Assembly: GCA_037893245.1 (NCBI GenBank)
Contig: JBAIAA010000251.1
Location: 2,275,001-2,339,000, forward strand
DNA length: 64,000 nucleotides
Direction: 5' to 3'
Origin: Crossaster papposus
Taxonomy: Eukaryota; Echinodermata; Asteroidea; Velatida; Solasteridae
The position numbers were made by a program, and so were the translations under genes. This document shows, one piece after another, positions 12,833 through 25,813 of the stretch (positions are counted from its first letter, which is position 1; each line of letters starts with the position of its first letter). The notes beneath the pieces were generated by a model. The model searched no databases. It was not told where the DNA came from and saw only the letters and a list, made by a program, of their open reading frames with translations.

Positions 12833-15800
12833 TTATTTATAGCGCCACAAACCTGAAGTCCATAGCTGTCCCTAAAACGTACCTTACGATACGATACGCT
12901 AGACGATCAGACGATCCCCGTGGAGAAGGGGGGTTTAAACCGTTCGGGAGGTGCCATTTAACGAGCATGACGACCGGTTTAAAGATCCAGTCATTGCCAA
13001 AAACTCGGCACGAGGGGATACAAAGTTTATAGACAAAAAGATGGTAACAAACTGAACAAAAAGACGAACGATAATCTATATTTGTCTGGAATCAATAATT
13101 TATTTTAATTTTATAACTGGACATGTGACGAGTTATTATCAGGGACATTTGTAATATACATTTTGAGTACAAAATAAAGGTATAATTATAAAACGAAAGT
13201 ACTTCAACGTTCCATCAAGTTAGAGGATATTTTTAAGAAGGAATTATAGGTCTAGATTAACCATCAAATCGGAGGATATTTTTAGAAGGAAGTACGGGGC
13301 TAGATTAACTATCAAGTTGGATGATATTTTTTCTAAGGAACCACGGGGCTAGACTAACAATCAAGTTAGATAAATTCTTTTATTTTTTGTTATTATTATT
13401 TTTTTATTTTTTTATAAAGAAATTACGGGGCTAGACTAACTATCAGGTTGGAGGATATTTTTAAGAAGGAATTATGGGGCTAGACTAACCATCAGGTTGG
13501 AGTATATTTTTTAGAAGGAAACATGAAGTGTAAAAATCATTTTGGGTGGGGGATAATTTTTAGAAGGAAATATAAGGTAGATGAACCATCATGGTAGTCA
13601 AATCATCTTTGCTAAGGGGATTTTTTTTTAGAAGGAAACATGGAGTGGACAAACCATTTTGGCTAGGGGGATATTTTTTAGAAGGGGTTATAAAGTAGAT
13701 GAACCATCTTGGTAGACGAATCGTCTTGGTTAGGGGATAATTTTTAGAAGGAAACATGAAGTGTACAAATCTTTTTGGGTGGGGGATAATTTTTAGAAGG
13801 AAATATAAAGTAGATGAACCATCATGGTAGTCGAATCATATTGGCTGAGGGAATATCTTTTTAGAAGGAAACATGGAGTGGACAAACCGATTTAACTAGG
13901 GGATATTTTTTAGAGGGGATTATAAGGTAGATGAACCATCTTGGTAGACGAATCGTCTTGGTTAGGGGATAATTTTTAGGAGGAGAGAATGGAGGGGACA
14001 AAACATTTTGGCTGGGGGATATTTATTAGAAACCATTTATTATTATTACGATAGCGTTTAAGTTAATGTAGTTGGACTCAAAAATGGATATCTGGTTTGT
14101 GCTGAAAGAAGTGAGTTAAGAAATGGAAGGAGAAACAAGAAAAAAGTGGATGGAGGGACAGTAAAAAGGTAGGTTGTAATGAGGAAAGAAGTGTAATTTT
14201 AGGGTAGAAATGATAGAAAAATAAAGAGGAAAGGTCTCCTTACTCTCGATGACCAGAAGAAACGCTGCGCTAGAACCAGCATATACATATTATTTATTGA
14301 TCGTTAACTTGGTTGTCGTTAAGATCGGAGTAAACATAAGGTTTACACATCCTAGATATACCTCACGATATATCAAACGTTAAATCTATCACCGTGGAAG
14401 CAAGGAGTTTTAAACCTCTCTAGGATTGCCTTTAGATGAGCATGACGACCAATTATAAACGATTTAGTCATATATCATACTCGGCAATAAGCGATAGATA
14501 GTAGGAAAACAGGTTATTAGTAAGTACAAAGATGCGTACCAGATAAAGGTTATAGATAGGCCAGATTCCTTTTTTGAAATTAATTTTGTTCAAGTTAGAT
14601 GGGGAGTTTGTTTGTTTGTTTATTTAAAGCGTAAACAACATTTATTCTAAAAATGTATGGGGCATAATTGAATGGATACGAAAGTTAATAGACAATAAAA
14701 TGGTAACAAACTAAAACACACATACGAACGGTAATCTGTATTTATCTGGAATCAATAATTTATTTTACTTTTATAACTGTACAGTGACGTGTTATTACCA
14801 GGAAATCAATTACTGAGTCTTAGGGTCAATAAAGCCGAGAGTCCTAGGGTTAATAAAGCCCAGAGTCCTTGGGGAAATAAGTTGAGAGTCCTAGGGTAAA
14901 TAAGGCCGAGAGTAGTAAATAATGTCGAGAGTCCTAGGGTAAAAATAAATAATTATACGAATGCAATCTTTGTGAACTTGGTTGATGTATCTGCCGAATG
15001 GAGTGGAGCAGGACTTTCTGTAGGCCAACTTCCAAGCGTTCAGGCGTTTAGAAACAGCCATCTTGTTAATGGTCCTTGATGCGTTAATGAATGACATCTG
15101 TGGGATTTAATGTTTTATAGAGAAGTGGAGGGAACTTTGGAATATTGAGGAAAAAATACATTGGGCCATAAGGACGCAGCGCGGGTATTTATCAGGACAG
15201 TAAAGAAACAAACTGATTAAAGTACAAGAATATTTACAGAGTTCAGGTTAGTATAGGTATTAAAGATGCCGGCGTGTAAAAGTTCTTACCAGTCAATTTT
15301 AGTAAATTTCAACAAGGAGACCATAAACAAAAATGTCTAAAAAGCGAGAACTCGTCAGGTGCAGTTCGCTCAGACCATGGGTAGGTTTCGTCTCGAGACT
15401 GCACGACCTACCCCATAAGAACTTTCACGTGGTGTTAGAGAGTCAGAGAAAAAAACAAGTGTAAAACGTACAATTACCTTGCAAAATTCTTGCTATAAGT
15501 TAAGGAAGAGGTGTAGAAGTTGAAAAGCCTGGTAACAGTATCACTTCACCTGGGCTTGTAGAGCACAAGGAACTGAAGGTTCTGTTATACAAAATTTCGT
15601 GGCGTAGCGAAGAGTGCTGTATCGGTAAAAGGGGGTCACAAGCGATCGATAGTCTATAGGAGCTATTTATTGGTTTATGAGTTATAAAATCAGATAATTT
15701 ATACAATAATGTAATAGGTTTATCGAATCGGATCGAAGGTAATTTACAAGTTATTTTTATAAAAAATAACCAGTAATAGATCAGTTTATTTTTTAGCAGT

Positions 15801-16376
15801 ATATAAGTATAGTAACAAAACTTATTCAGATCGAAACTCACCCCGAAATCAGTGAGACGGTCCCGTACAATCCAAGGACGCAGTACGGTAAATTTGCGTT
15901 TTAGTGTTTGTAGCAGTATAAGACAGAAGTGTAGCATCGATGGTAGCTGAGAGCGAAGTGTGAACGTGACGCAAGAATTTAAATCATCGATCTAGCAATG
16001 TGCGTTTCATACGCGCGCGCGCGTATTAATAACAAAAGGCTGGGCGCGTATCAGTAAAAAGAGTAGTCCAGTATCAGCGCAATACAAGTTTTCTTATAGG
16101 TTATTTATAAGAAATATTTATAATAGATCATCTCGTTCTCAAGAATTATAGAAAAAATATTAGATTTATTAATTTATTAAAAATATTAAAAACCTAACCA
16201 GGGTAAATACAAATAAGCGTCGACAAATTAAGAAAACGTTCGTGAAAAGAAAGAAGAAAAGAGTTATAGCAAGAAAAAGAGAAACAGAAGCGAGAAAAAG
16301 ATAGATGAACGGCCCCACAGACTCTCGAGAATTACGAAAGAACGCCAGTGCAAATCATTCGACTTGTCTCTCATTG
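12833..16376 (+). repeat. 3.54-kb tandem unit 3
   Basis: It is almost the same as unit 2, which suggests the most recent duplication in the array. A CGATA doubling near 12890 lengthens the unit start; unit 4 shares it. Confidence 0.75.
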
Positions 16377-19300
16377 TTATTTATAGCGCCACAAACCTGA
16401 AGTCCATAGCTGTCCCTAAAACGTACCTTACGATACGATACGCTAGACGATCAGACGATCCCCGTGGAGAAGGGGGGTTTAAACCGTTCGGGAGGTGCCA
16501 TTTAACGAGCATGACGACCGGTTTAAAGATCCAGTCATTGCCAAAAACTCGGCACGAGGGGATACAAAGTTTATAGACAAAAAGATGGTAACAAACTGAA
16601 CAAAAAGACGAACGATAATCTATATTTGTCTGGAATCAATAATTTATTTTAATTTTATAACTGGACATGTGACGAGTTATTATCAGGGACATTTGTAATA
16701 TACATTTTGAGTACAAAATAAAGGTATAATTATAAAACGAAAGTACTTCAACGTTCCATCAAGTTAGAGGATATTTTTAAGAAGGAATTATAGGTCTAGA
16801 TTAACCATCAAATCGGAGGATATTTTTAGAAGGAAGTACGGGGCTAGATTAACTATCAAGTTGGATGATATTTTTTCTAAGGAACCACGGGGCTAGACTA
16901 ACAATCAAGTTAGATAAATTCTTTTATTTTTTGTTATTATTATTTTTTTATTTTTTTATAAAGAAATTACGGGGCTAGACTAACTATCAGGTTGGAGGAT
17001 ATTTTTAAGAAGGAATTATGGGGCTAGACTAACCATCAGGTTGGAGTATATTTTTTAGAAGGAAACATGAAGTGTAAAAATCATTTTGGGTGGGGGATAA
17101 TTTTTAGAAGGAAATATAAGGTAGATAAACCATCATGGTAGTCAAATCATCTTTGCTAATGGGATATTTTGTTTAGAAGGAAACATGGAGTGGACAAAAC
17201 ATTTTGGCTAGGGGGATATTTTTTAGAAGGGGTTATAAAGTAGATGAACCATCTTGGTAGACGAATCGTCTTGGTTAGGAGATAATTTTTAGAAGGAAAC
17301 ATGAAGTGTACAAATCATTTTGGGTGGGGGATAATTTTTAGAAGGAAATATAAAGTAGATGAACCATCATGGTAGTAGAATCATCTTTGCCAAGGGGATA
17401 TATTTTTAGAAGGAAACATGGAGTGGACAAACCGATTTAGCTAGGGGGATATTTTTTAGAAGGGGTTATAAAGTAGATGAACCATCTTGGTAGACGAGCC
17501 GTCTTGGTTAGGGATAATTTTTAGAAGGAAATATAAAGTAGATGAACCATCATGGTAGTCGAATAATCTTTGCTAAGGGGATATTTTTTAGAAGGAAACA
17601 TGGAGTGGACAAACCATTTTGGCTAGGGGGGTATTTTTTAGAAGGGGTTATAAAGTAGATAAACCATCTTGGTAGACGAATCGTCTTGGTTAGGGGGTAA
17701 TTTTTAGAAGGAAACATGAAGTGTACAAATCATTTTGGGTGGGGGATAATTTTTAGAAGGAAATATAAAGTAGATGAACCATCATGGTAGTCGAATCATA
17801 TTGGCTAAGGGAATATTTTTTTTAGAAGGAAACATGGAGTGGACAAACCGATTTAGCTAGGGGGATATTTTTTAGAGGGGATTATAAGGTAGATGAACCA
17901 TCTTGGTAGACGAATCGTCTTGGTTAGGGGATAATTTTTAGGAGTAAAGAATGGAGGGGACAAAACATTTTGGCTGGGGGATATTTATTAGAAACCATTT
18001 ATTATTATTACGATAGCGTTTTAGTTAATGTAGTTGGACTCAAAAATGGATATCTGGTTTGTGCTGAAAGAAGTGAGTTAAGAAATGGAAGGAAAAACAA
18101 GAAAAAAGTGGATGGAGGGACAGTAAAAAGGTAGGTTGTAATGAGGAAGGAAATGTAATATTAGGGTAGAAATGATGGAAAAATAAAGAGGAAAGGTCTC
18201 CTTACTCTCGATGACCAGAAGAAACGCTGCGCTAGAACCAGCATATACATATTATTTAATGATCGTTAACTTGGTTGTCGTTAAGATCGGAGTAAACATA
18301 AGGTTTACACATCCTAGATATACCTCATGATATATCAAACGTTAAATCTATCACCGTGGAAGCAAGGAGTTTTAAACCTCTCTAGGATTGCCTTTAGATG
18401 AGCATGACGACCAATTATAAAAGATTTAGTCATATATCATACTCGGCAATAAGCGATAGATAGTAGGAAAACAGGTTATTAGTAAGTACAAAGATGCGTA
18501 CCAGATAAAGGTTATAGATAGGCCAGATTCCTTTTTTGAAATTAATTTTGTTCAAGTTAGATGGGGAGTTTGTTTGTTTGTTTATTTAAAGCGTAAACAA
18601 CATTTAGTCTAAAAATGTATGGGGCATAATTGAATGGATACGAAAGTTAATAGACAATAAAATGGTAACAAACTAAAACACACAGACGAACGGTAATCTG
18701 TATTTATCTGGAATCAATAATTTATTTTACTTTTATAACTGTACAGTGACGTGTTATTATCAGGAAATCCATTACTGAGTCTTAGGGTCAATAAAGCCGA
18801 GAGTCCTAGGGTTAATAAAGCCCATAGTCCTTTGGGAAATAAGTTGAGAGTCCTAGGGTAAATAAGGCCGAGAGTAGTAAATAATGTCGAGAGTCCTAGG
18901 GTAAAAAGAAATAATTATACGAATGCAATCTTTGTGAACTTGGTTGATGTATCTGCCGAATGGAGTGGAGCAGGACTTTCTGTAGGCCAACTTCCAAGCG
19001 TTCAGGCGTTTAGAAACAGCCATCTTGTTAATGGTCCTTGATGCGTTAGTGAATGACATCTGTGGGATTTAATGTTTTATAGAGAAGTGGAGGGAACTTT
19101 GGAATATTGAGGAAAAAATACATTGGGCCATAAGGACGCAGCGCGGGTATTTATCAGGACAGTAAAGAAACAAACTGATTAAAGTACAAGAATATTTACA
19201 GAGTTCAGGTTAGTATAGGTATTAAAGATGCCGGCGTGTAAAAGTTCTTACCAGTCAATTTTAGTAAATTTCAACAAGGAGACCATAAACAAAAATGTCT

Positions 19301-19926
19301 AAAAAGCGAGAACTCGTCAGGTGCAGTTCGCTCAGACCATGGGTAGGTTTCGTCTCGAGACTGCACGACCTACCCCATAAGAACTTTTACGTGGTGTTAG
19401 AGAGAGAGAAAAAAAAAACAAGTGTAAACATAAAAATACCTTGCAGTCGGTCAAATTGCGTTATAGCGCTAGTATACAGAGAAAGGCGTATAGCATCGAT
19501 GGCAGCTAGGAGCGAAGTGTGAACGTGACGCAGGAATTTGAATCATCATTCTAGCCATGTGCGCTCCACACGCGCACGTGTTAAAAACAATCGTTGGCGC
19601 GTATCAATAAGGTGTGTGGCGCAGCATCAGAGTAATACAAGTATTCGATAAGGTTAATAACGAATTGTTTATATTAGACGTATCTCGTTCTCAAGAATTA
19701 TTGAAATAAAAAATATATTTGATTAATTATTTATAAAGATACAAAAATCTTAATTATGGTAATAAAAATAGGCGTCGACAAATTGAGAAAACGTTCGTGA
19801 AAAGAAAGAAGAAAAGAGTTGTAGTAAGAAAGGGAAAAACAGAAGAGAGAAAAAGATAGATGAACGGCCCCGCAGACTCTCGAGAATTACGAAAGAACGC
19901 CAGTGCAAATCATTCGACTTGTCTTT
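16377..19926 (+). repeat. 3.54-kb tandem unit 4 (diverged)
   Basis: The minisatellite region is expanded (about 17040-17960). The 3' portion is shortened and diverged from 19400 onward, where units 1-3 carry the 145-codon frame region. Confidence 0.7.
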
Positions 19927-20632
19927 CAAAATGATTTTTACACTTCATGTTTCCTTCTAAAAAATATACTCCAACCTGATGGTTAGTCTAGCCCCATAAT
20001 TCCTTCTTAAAAATATCCTCCAACCTGATAGTTAGTCTAGCCCCGTAATTTCTTTATAACAAAATAAAAGAATTATAATAATAAAAAATAAAAGAATTTA
20101 TCTAACTTGATTGTTAGTCTAGCCCCGTGGTTCCATATAAAAAATATCATCCAACTTGATAGTTAATCTAGCCCCGTACTTCCTTCTAAAAATATCCTCC
20201 GAATTGATGGTTAATCTAGACCTATAATTCCTTCTTAAAAATATCCTCTAACTTGATGGAACGTTGAAGTACTTTCGTTTTATAATTATACCTTTATTTT
20301 GTACTCAAAATGTATATTACAAATGTCCCTGATAATAACTCGTCACATGTCCAGTTATAAAATTAAAATAAATTAATGATTCCTGACAAATACAGATTAT
20401 CGTTCGTCTTTTTGTTCAGTTTGTTACCATCTTTTTGTCTATAAACTTTCGTATCCCCTCGTGCCGAGTTTTGGCAAAGACTGGATCTTTAAGCCGGTCG
20501 TCAAGCTCGCTAAATGGCACTTCCCGAACGGTTTAAACCCCCTTTCTCCACGGGGATCGTCTGATCGTCAAGCGTATCGTGAGGTACGTTTAGGGACAGC
20601 TATGGACTTTAGGTTTGTGGCGCTATAAATAA
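19927..20632 (-). repeat. Right terminal inverted repeat of the 14.9-kb element
   Basis: This is the inverted copy of 5755-6462. It is joined directly to the 3' end of unit 4, so the array ends where the arm starts in mid-repeat, at about position 708 of a unit. Confidence 0.8.
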
Positions 20633-21223
20633 CGATTCGAAGTGTAGATAGTCAATACGGCTTACCCATGTTTATGTTAAATGTCCCGGTTTAGGAGTTA
20701 AAGAAGGACATTTTTGAGTTTCTTTTACAGTTTATTTATATGTTCACAGTGATAGAGAAAAAATGCTCATAGAAATGTAAGGTTATAGTATCTTATTATG
20801 ATGGTTTGTGGTGAATACGCTTCCAATCAAATCGGAAGTAAAAGTTTATATATTGAAGTGTACATCCCCACGTTATGCAGATTGTAATGTACAAATAACT
20901 GAATCGTTGCTAGTCAAAGAAAATATTTAAGTTTGTAAAAGCGAATTGAGTTGAATAAAATGTCAAAACATATGATAATATTCAAACATTGTGTAGGTCA
21001 TAAACATATAGACAAGCTGAAAGTATAAGAATTGTATTGTATACAGCTATTTTTCAAGTGGTGAATCCCGGCGTGTGTGAGCGTAAACCAGCAAGAATAA
21101 AAACAGGTAAAAATGTAATATGTAAACATATTTTGGTTGTTGCAAGTCTGTTGCAAGTACATGTACATGTATGGTTGGTTATCGTGGCTGAGATGAGATT
21201 GGTCAATACGTATAGGCTGGGTT

Positions 21224-21366
21224 CGGGCGGTCTGTTCTTGACTCGCGAAACTCGATTGTGCAAAACCTCGAATAATAGGTGGTGTGTGATTCTGTTCCGA
21301 GTGCAAGATTCTTGGGTCGCGTTTGAGAGCGACAACGAGTTTTGCGTGTCAAGAACAGACCGCCCG
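21224..21366. mobile_element. 144-bp foldback MITE upstream of C1q copy 2
   Basis: Orthologous position to 410-553, with the same inverted arms. Confidence 0.65.
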
Positions 21367-22435
21367 ACGCGACGAACCAGTCTGAGTCACCGTTGGAGTA
21401 AATCGGATGTGCAAGGGCCGCATGTGCAGGGTTCACCACGGTTGTTTTGTCAGGTACGTGACTTCATTTCCGGTCTGTATTTCCTCCAAAGCTCTAGGAG
21501 CCATTTCCATTGAGCTGCTAAGAACAATAAATTGGCTTAGCACAACAATGCCCTGCTCAGTTAAAAAGTTTAGACTCCATTGTTTTTTTCCGGGGCGCCT
21601 CCCAAATAAACCAGTTAAACATTCTACCTGAGTTTAAACCCTTTATAATTGTATGCATGTCTTGAGCTAAATCAATTAAGTAAAATAATAATAATAATGA
21701 AGACCCCCCCCCCCCCCCCTCTTAAACACATTAAACACATTATGATAACTTTAGTGTTCAAGCGGCTTTGGCATTAAACCCAGTAAATGCGTTAACATCA
21801 AAATCAATTTCAAAACATTCGCAGAACAGTATTTTTAAATCTTGATGTAGAGCGTAGAGATATGGAACTCGACAATTTGTTTTCATGATGTTTTGTATTA
21901 ATAGGTTCCCTTTAATAATAATCGTGGCTGGAGTTGTTTCATAAAGGGGGCTCCACATACAACACGAACTGAACACTGAACAAATCACGACCGGTGTACG
22001 TACAAGTCAGTGGTTCGAGTGGTCTTTCATTAAGGAAGTCACAATAAAATATTGTTCAAGGCACTTATCTAGCTAACCCGGTTTTTCCTTTAGCCTTGCT
22101 CTCTGGTTAAGATATTCCACAAGAAAATTGGTAAACGTTAACAACAGCTGCATTCGAACCAGAGACCTTTCGATTAATAGCCCATCTCTCTATACAAACT
22201 AGGCTATGGTGAGTTAGTTAAGGACAGGGGTTCTTTAGAGTTTGTTAATAATAGATCAGTTGTCATTGTTCTTTTCATGATTATATGTTTAGCATTACCC
22301 AGCTGCCGAGGAAAAAAATTGCGAACCGCTACACGTAAACGTGGTTTAAGTTCATGTATTGCCTTTTTGCCATGCAAACCTTTGAATCTCATCTGTCTTT
22401 CTTTCATTGGTCAGTTGTGAGTGTCAATCACGAAG

Positions 22436-23171
22436 CACGCGTTTGAACGTGTCATCGACGTCTATAAAACGTCAACTAATAAGATGTGTTCATTTCACAT
22501 TTCAGTGTCGGTGACTGAAAACCACATAAACGTAACTTCTGTCTCATGAATATTAAACGAGTCAGTGGTGCGTGATTGACAGCGCACTAGGAGCCACGCG
22601 TTTGAACGTGTCATCGACGTCTATAAAATGTCAACCAATAAGATATGTTCATTTCACAGTGTCGGTGACTGAAAGTTGCATTTAACATCATGAATATTAA
22701 ACGAGTCAGTGGTGCGTGATTGACAGCGCACTAGGGGCCACGCGTTTGAACGTGTCATCGACGTCTATAAAATGTCAACCAATAAGATGTGTTCATTTCA
22801 CAGTGTCGGTGACTGAAAGTTGCATTTAACATCATGAATATTAAACGAGTCAGTGGTGCGTGATTGACAGCGCACCAGGGGCCACGCGTTTGAACGTGTC
22901 ATCGACGTCTATAAAATGTCAACCAATAAGATGTGTTCATTTCACAGTGTCGGTGACTGAAAGTTGCATTTAACATCATGAATATTAAACGAGTCAGTGG
23001 TGCGTGATTGACAGCGCACTAGGGGCCAAGCGTTTGAACGTGTCATCGACGTCTATAAAATGTCAACCAATAAGATGTGTTCATTTCACAGTGTCGGTGA
23101 CTTAAAGTTGCATTTAACATCATGAATATTAAACGAGTCAGTGGTGTGTGATTGACAGTGCGCTAGGGGCC
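22436..23171 (+). promoter_or_regulatory. Tandem 144-bp repeat array with TATA/initiator in each unit, copy 2
   Basis: Five units start near 22436, 22594, 22739, 22883 and 23027, each with TATAAAA and TCATTTC at 29-base spacing. Units end with a conserved block around CATCATGAATATTAAACGAG and GCGTGATTGACAG. It lies upstream of the C1q 5' exons, as in copies 1 and 3. Confidence 0.55.
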
Positions 23172-23333
23172 AATTACAAAGCGGGCAACGTTCCTCAGTC
23201 ACTGCTTAGGAAATCACTGGCAAGTTTTTTAAGGCAGGAGCGCACGCTTTATTTCTCACAACGATCGCAACTCATCTTCGCCTTCGGCAGGACAGCCAGA
23301 GAGAGACCTGAACGCAAGAACGAGATTTACAAG
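23083..23333 (+). other. Predicted noncoding 5' exon 1 of C1q gene, copy 2
   Basis: It runs from the initiator-like motif of the last 144-bp repeat (TATA at 23054, A at 23083) to the donor AAG|GTAAGG after 23333. The donor is conserved with copies 1 and 3. Confidence 0.45.
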
Positions 23334-24098
23334 GTAAGGTTCTGTGACAGATGGAAACAGGCTTTTCAAGTCTTGAGATGAAATTAATGTTTGTATTCCT
23401 TCTTGATTAGTGGTTCTTACAAAAGTATGTTTTAAACAAAACTCGTGAATAGAGTAAGTTGTGTCAGATTATATTTTGACTCTCTGCTCCGCTGTCCATG
23501 TAAATGGTTGTAAAAGGCCGTTCATGTACTTGGGGTCCCCTATACATGTATACCCTTGATACTGTGCTTGATGTTCAGGCTGTTCCACCATCCTTCTGAC
23601 ATGCTTTAATGAGCACACACAGCCTACCCCAGCATCCTACCAAGCATCGTTTAGCATCATGTCAGAATCTGCCGCGTATCCTGTTCCAGAATCTTCCACC
23701 TCATGTCCACTGAACTCGGCACCATCCATAACCCATACTGTTGTTAGCGCAAGCATCCCATCCTATTGATTTGTTTCACCACTCCATGCAAACCCTTAGG
23801 GCATAAGTCTTATTTAAAAGGGTTGGAGCAAACGTCAAATGTATTGTATTCCTTCTTTGCATCCACAGACTCCCCTTGCTATCTCCCCATTTTGTCATCA
23901 TCTTTGTTACTTTCTTTTTAGGGACAGCTGCTCGCTTTGATAAAACATAATTATATCACAACATCAACAACAAACAAACAAACAAATTATAGCCTTTACG
24001 CTGACAACAGCCTCAAAGCGCTGTAAAAATACATTAAAATAAACAAATAAAGAGACTTGTTGTGAGTTAAGGTGTTTGTTTTTTTGTATTATTTTCAG

Positions 24099-24168
24099 GT
24101 GACATTCAACTTCAGTCACTAAGATTTCTTCCCGGCGGCTGAGCTCTGATTAAGAACACCACGTCAAG
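24099..24168 (+). other. Predicted noncoding 5' exon 2 of C1q gene, copy 2
   Basis: The segment is bounded by the acceptor TATTATTTTCAG and the donor TCAAG|GTAGGC. It is 70 bp, the same length as in copies 1 and 3. Introns on both sides (23334-24098 and 24169-25084) are AT-rich and hold no gene. Confidence 0.45.
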
Positions 24169-25813
24169 GTAGGCCTTACTGTATTAAAAACAAATAACGT
24201 TATATTTTTTAACAAAACCATTGACGTATCTTGGGAGGAGCTATAGCTAAACAATCAGCGAGACAAATTCTTAAATATTACCGTATTTACAGAGTTTTTC
24301 AGTCAGGATATTATATCTTTCCCAGTTATTTTAACACTAGTATCATACATTCTTATAACGACACTTTACTTTCGTCCCCGAACATTGCCTAGCTCAATTC
24401 TCAATTTAAAAAATAGTTATCAACGAATTCCATTCTAGATCAAGTATTATTGCAATTTGTATACCTTTCTGATTCCTCCTAAAATTGTGAAATTCGTTTC
24501 ACGGGGCTTTCGAAATTAAATAAAAAAATAACTAATTTTGGTCTTTTTTGTCGTTTGTTTCAAGACTCTTGGTAATTTAAACACAACAAAAATAACCATA
24601 AGGTGTGATAGTAAACAGAACAAAATGCAACAACAGCGTCTAAATCTATTAAAATAAAAACAAAGCAAAATACCCAAAACCACACATTAATTTACGACGA
24701 ATCGCAATGCTCTAATTAAAATTATACTGCAATTTTAATCAAATCCCTTTGTAATTTTGAAATTGAGAATCAAGAGTTGAGCTCGACGATGTTTGCGGAC
24801 GAAATTAAAGTGCAAATATAATGAATTTCTGGAGAAGAGGAGAGGTGGGGTTTGGCCCTACTTTATAGCTTGATTCAAAACCCGTACAACACTCTTCCTC
24901 AAAAAAGTTGTTCTGTCAAATTTGTTTTGCCGCTTTATACAAACCGACCAAAACGAACATCTGAAGTTATTTTGTATGCGCTCTACCCGAGAACCTTTTA
25001 ATTCAATTTTGTTTTGCTTCTTTTTCTGTTTAATAATTAGTCCCTTTTGTGATTTATATTGTCTACTTTTGGTATTTCATACAGAATGAAGATCTTGGTG
25101 GCAACCGTTCTTTCAATCGCCCTCCTTCTGGGTAACTCTGTCAAGCTCCGAGCTTCCGTCACTGGGCCGGTTGCCACGGACGGTGATGTTCCAGCGTCTC
25201 ATGCGTGTCCGATGTGCTGCCAGGGACCTGCTGCCGCACATGGTATACCAGGTTTAAATGGGCAGATCGGACCGATGGGACCCTACGGCCAGCCGGGGTC
25301 AAAGGGCGACGCAGGTCAGCCGGGTCAAATTGGCGATATCGGGCCAATCGGTCCAATGGGTGAGCGGGGAGCACTTGGGAACGCTGGGCCTAAAGGTGAC
25401 GATGGGATAGGTCAGCCCGGCAAGATAGGTCCGAAAGGTCTGCAGGGTGTAGTCGGAAGTCCTGGTCAGACTGGTGTCAAAGGTCAGAAGGGTGAGCCAG
25501 GGGAGACACCAGACGACTCCAACCAGCGGGTAGCATTCACCGCGGTGAGGACGAGCGGCTCTGATACCTCTACGAGTCGCGACACCCGTTTGCCCTTCCA
25601 GCAGATCGAGACGCTTCTGCCGGGTACCAGCTTCGATCTCGGGACCGGCACGTTCACGTGTACTGTGCCGGGCACCTACGTGTTTACGTTTTCTGTGAAC
25701 AAATCTCCTTCCAGCAGCCCCCTGTACGTTCATCTCCGGAAGAACGACGACGATGTTGTCACTGGCCTTAGCAATGATTCAGGTAACTATGAGCCAGTCA
25801 GTCCGCAGCGCAC

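Larger units (their letters stand above)
5755..20632. mobile_element. 14.9-kb element: long terminal inverted repeats and four tandem 3.54-kb units
   Basis: The left end begins TTATTTATAGCGCCACA; the right end is its inverse (TGTGGCGCTATAAATAA, ending at 20632). The inverted arms, 5755-6462 and 19927-20632, are about 0.7 kb. Between them are four direct units starting at 5755, 9294, 12833 and 16377 (periods 3539, 3539, 3544), each beginning with the same terminal sequence. Units 2 and 3 are almost identical; unit 4 differs in its minisatellite and 3' part. No transposase or other convincing gene is present. The longest frames (145 codons, minus strand) recur only because the unit recurs and are broken in unit 1. 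It is likely a non-autonomous DNA transposon amplified by unequal exchange, or a satellite derived from one. The superfamily is unknown, and no clean target duplication is seen. Confidence 0.7.
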
